Assembly (NCBI GenBank): GCA_003446605.1
Contig: DMDF01000130.1
Coordinates: 1-16,382 of the forward strand
Source: Anaerolineaceae bacterium
Lineage (GTDB): Bacteria; Chloroflexota; Anaerolineae; Anaerolineales; Anaerolineaceae
Direction of reading: 5' to 3'
DNA: 16,382 nucleotides
This document shows positions 14,662 through 16,382 of the stretch, one piece after another. The position numbers and the translations under genes are program-made. How positions within the stretch are numbered: the stretch's first letter is position 1; each line of letters begins with the position of its first letter. The notes beneath the pieces are model-generated. The model was not told the DNA's origin. It worked only from the letters and a program-made list of their open reading frames with translations, and did not search any database.

Positions 14662-15433
14662 ATGGCACATAACCCAGCCTCTGAGAGATATTCATTGCAG
14701 AGTCTTTTACTTTTTCCACCACCATTGGAATACGCTCATCTGTGAGGTTGGATGATGAACCGCTTGCGCTGACGGCAGCGATTACATCCCCACGATAGTC
14801 AAAAATTGGAGCACCCACACAACGATAATCGATATCGTGTTCTTCATTATCCAATGCCCAGCCTTGCAGCCTCACCTGGCGGAGTTCCTGTTTGAGCTCC
14901 TTCAAGTTAGTGATAGTACGGTCAGTGAATCGTTCAAATGGACAGCGAGCCATCACTGCCTCTAGTTCACCGCTTGACAAGCCAGAAAGCAGACATTTAC
15001 CCAGGGAAGAGCAGTAAGCTGGAACACGAAAGCCGATCTGTGAGTAGAGCCGGACGTTTGGAAATAAATCTAATTTCTCAACATAAACCACCTCATGCGC
15101 ATCCAGTATGCCCAGGTGCGCAGTCAATCCTAGTTGCGAGGTTAGTTCCCACAGAAAGGGTCTGGCTTCTGTTTGCAATTCCAGACTGTTGATATAGAAG
15201 CTAGCGATCTCAATATATTTCAAACCGAGCCGGTAATTCCCCGGAGTCCTATCATGCTCTACATATCCGCGCTCAACGAGTGTGGCTGCAATGCGATGAG
15301 CTGTTGATTTACATAAGCCGGCTTTCCTGGCGATCTCAGTGATCCCGAGTCCATCTTTGTGCATGGCTAGCACCTCAAGAATATCGAGTGCACGGGAAAT
15401 TGACTTTATGGAATTATCATTTTCGCAGTCCAT
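14660..15433 (-). CDS. IclR-family transcriptional regulator
   Basis: A 257-residue dimeric regulator. The N-terminal winged helix (residues about 9-70: KSISRALDILEVLAMHKDGLG, ARKAGLCKSTAHRIAATLVERGYV) is followed by the IclR effector domain (about 80-250), with RVPAYCSSLGKCLLSGL, DNEEHDIDYRCVGAPIFDYRGDVIAAVSASG and MNISQRLGY. IclR proteins bind small carboxylates or aromatic acids and act as repressors or activators. GGGAGG lies six bases before the ATG at 15433. It is convergent with the UreI-FIST-ALDH operon and its stop overlaps that operon's terminator. The most likely target is the GTTCC...GGAAC element at 11258, an inference. The effector is unknown, plausibly the acid product or the imported substrate. 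Confidence 0.95.
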   Translation of the reverse strand: MDCENDNSIKSISRALDILEVLAMHKDGLGITEIARKAGLCKSTAHRIAATLVERGYVEHDRTPGNYRLGLKYIEIASFYINSLELQTEARPFLWELTSQLGLTAHLGILDAHEVVYVEKLDLFPNVRLYSQIGFRVPAYCSSLGKCLLSGLSSGELEAVMARCPFERFTDRTITNLKELKQELRQVRLQGWALDNEEHDIDYRCVGAPIFDYRGDVIAAVSASGSSSNLTDERIPMVVEKVKDSAMNISQRLGYVP

Positions 15434-15505
15434 TGCACCCTCCCCCAGGCGCAGGAAAATAGCTAACCAGCGAATAAACTCATCAAATGCAACTTTTCAG
15501 ACCAG

Positions 15506-15514
15506 ATTATAGCA
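15506..15514 (-). promoter_or_regulatory. Extended -10 promoter of iclR
   Basis: Minus-strand TGCTATAAT (15514-15506) is a perfect extended -10 element; no good -35 is found at 17 bases. Transcription would begin near 15499, giving a 66-base leader. The AATTGCAATT palindrome (15516-15525) directly upstream may be an operator. Confidence 0.55.
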
Positions 15515-15888
15515 TAATTGCAATTGCTTACCTCCAACGTTCGATCGGACCATGATTTTTACCCACGCAATGCAGATTGAGTTATATAGACAGGCTTAAA
15601 TTGAGGTCGATGTCTGCTCCCGCTTTACGGGTTCAAACCCAGAACAAAAAAGTTACAGGAAATGCTCTCTGCAAAGCAGATTTCGTGTTGAGCCGGAGGA
15701 CAAATTGGGGTCTGTGAGAAGGAGAGATATAATAATCATTATTGGCAATGGGAGCATAGAAGAGGATTTCAACCGTCAGGTGTTTTACCGTATGATGTAT
15801 CATATCTGGTAAGCTACAGGACATAACTGGCGTCTAACAAAAGGCTGTATTCTCTATCGTTAGACTACCATGTAGTTTGGAGGAACAA
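15515..15888. other. Intergenic region between iclR and the lipoprotein gene
   Basis: No gene is recognised here. It holds the AATTGCAATT palindrome (15516-15525), a GTTCGATCGGAC element (15540-15551) containing the CGATCG palindrome, and the candidate lipoprotein promoter with a Fur-box-like sequence. Short frames on both strands lack ribosome sites and family resemblance. Confidence 0.5.
15705..15744 (+). promoter_or_regulatory. Candidate promoter with Fur-box-like sequence
   Basis: TTGGGG (15705-15710), a 17-base spacer and TATAAT (15728-15733) form a plausible promoter. TAATAATCATTATTG (15730-15744) overlaps its -10 and matches the 7-1-7 Fur motif TGATAATNATTATCA at 11 or 12 of 14 positions. 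Repression by iron or another metal through a Fur-family protein is possible. The leader to the lipoprotein ATG would be about 150 bases. Confidence 0.4.
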
Positions 15889-16382
15889 ATGAAAGTCTTT
15901 TCTCGCTATCTGCTGATTATCACGCTGGTGTTCTCTTTATTTGCCTGCACCGCGAAAGAAAATATACCATCTAGCACTACGATTGCGAACGATGACCAAC
16001 TTGCGCTGAATGCCCTGGTTGATTTTCTCGAAAGCCTTCATGCGGGTAAATACGACGAAGCCGCTCAGTTCTATGGTGGAACATACGAAATTATGATCAA
16101 CCATAATCCTGATATTGCCCCGCAGGATCATGCTGCGTTGTTACGAAATGCTTGCACCATCAATGGAGCGCAGTGCCTCCAAGTGAGAAGCACCGGGCTA
16201 GAAGAGAAAATTTCTGACACAGAATTCACCTTCAAGGTTGAATTTCAGAATGCTGATGGCTCGCTTTTTGTGATCGGGTCATGTTGCGGGGAAGAAGAGA
16301 CTGAGGCTTTATATCACTCTATTTTCTCTTTTAGAGTTTCTAAGAATGCGGAAGGAAATTTTCAAGTAATGGACATGGTGCC
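15889..16382 (+). CDS. Putative lipoprotein (partial, C-terminus beyond the window)
   Basis: My translation from ATG 15889 (GGAGG shortly upstream) is open to the window end, 164 codons. It begins MKVFSRYLLIITLVFSLFAC, a lipoprotein signal peptide with lipobox LFAC and lipidated Cys20, so the mature protein is membrane-anchored and faces outward. The segment LALNALVDFLESLHAGKYDEAAQFYGG (38-64) resembles the start of DUF4878/NTF2-like domains of small secreted proteins. Four further cysteines (89, 96, 132, 133) are present; the pair at 132-133 (GSCCGEEE) could bind metal or form disulfides, which is speculation. Function unknown. Transcription is away from iclR. Confidence 0.85.
   Translation, partial: MKVFSRYLLIITLVFSLFACTAKENIPSSTTIANDDQLALNALVDFLESLHAGKYDEAAQFYGGTYEIMINHNPDIAPQDHAALLRNACTINGAQCLQVRSTGLEEKISDTEFTFKVEFQNADGSLFVIGSCCGEEETEALYHSIFSFRVSKNAEGNFQVMDMV

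Noticed and set aside
15623..15655. GGGTTCAAACCC resembling a tRNA T-arm
   Set aside because: No acceptor, D or anticodon stem can be built around it; the adjacent CCCG...CGGG hairpin does not fit a cloverleaf.

Overview
The window looks like a chromosomal segment of an anaerobic bacterium of moderate G+C content. A lipobox lipoprotein, PocR- and IclR-type regulators and an aldehyde:ferredoxin oxidoreductase (AOR) homologue support bacterial and probably strictly anaerobic. The mix recalls Anaerolineae/Chloroflexota genomes, but no marker gene settles the phylum, so that is only a guess. No rRNA, tRNA, CRISPR array or transposase was recognised.

Layout. (1) 1-1865: a leftward metal-homeostasis operon, an ArsR/SmtB-type sensor overlapping a P2-type cation ATPase that runs off the left edge. 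A perfect TGAATATATATTCA palindrome sits just downstream of its promoter. (2) 1974-2714: a small rightward operon of a Cro/C1-type regulator and a four-helix membrane protein. Its consensus promoter is covered by TGTAAAGC half-sites. (3) 3081-9175: an AT-rich block. Leftward are an MFS transporter, a PocR/AraC regulator, an AOR-family oxidoreductase and a MoaD/ThiS-like protein. Divergent from them is an SCP2-like/alpha-beta-hydrolase fusion. The shared intergenic region has a strong leftward promoter and symmetric repeats. (4) 9417-10400: a stand-alone aldo/keto reductase, followed by about 850 bp without a convincing gene. (5) 11258-15514: a rightward operon of a UreI/AmiS-family channel, a FIST-domain protein and an NAD(P)-type aldehyde dehydrogenase. 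It is convergent with an iclR regulator across a shared terminator, and two tandem IclR-like inverted repeats lie upstream of its promoter. (6) 15889-end: a lipoprotein cut by the right edge, with a Fur-box-like sequence over its candidate promoter.

How the genes may work together. The AT-rich block reads as an inducible catabolic unit: MFS uptake, hydrolysis by the fusion enzyme, then oxidation of an aldehyde by the tungsten- or molybdenum-pterin AOR, with the MoaD-like protein perhaps serving its cofactor and PocR/AraC sensing the inducer. The second unit suggests a small neutral solute passing a UreI-like channel, a ligand-binding FIST protein and oxidation of an aldehyde, under IclR control. 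Three different carbonyl-converting enzymes (AOR, aldo/keto reductase, aldehyde dehydrogenase) lie within about 11 kb. The substrates cannot be read from the sequence.
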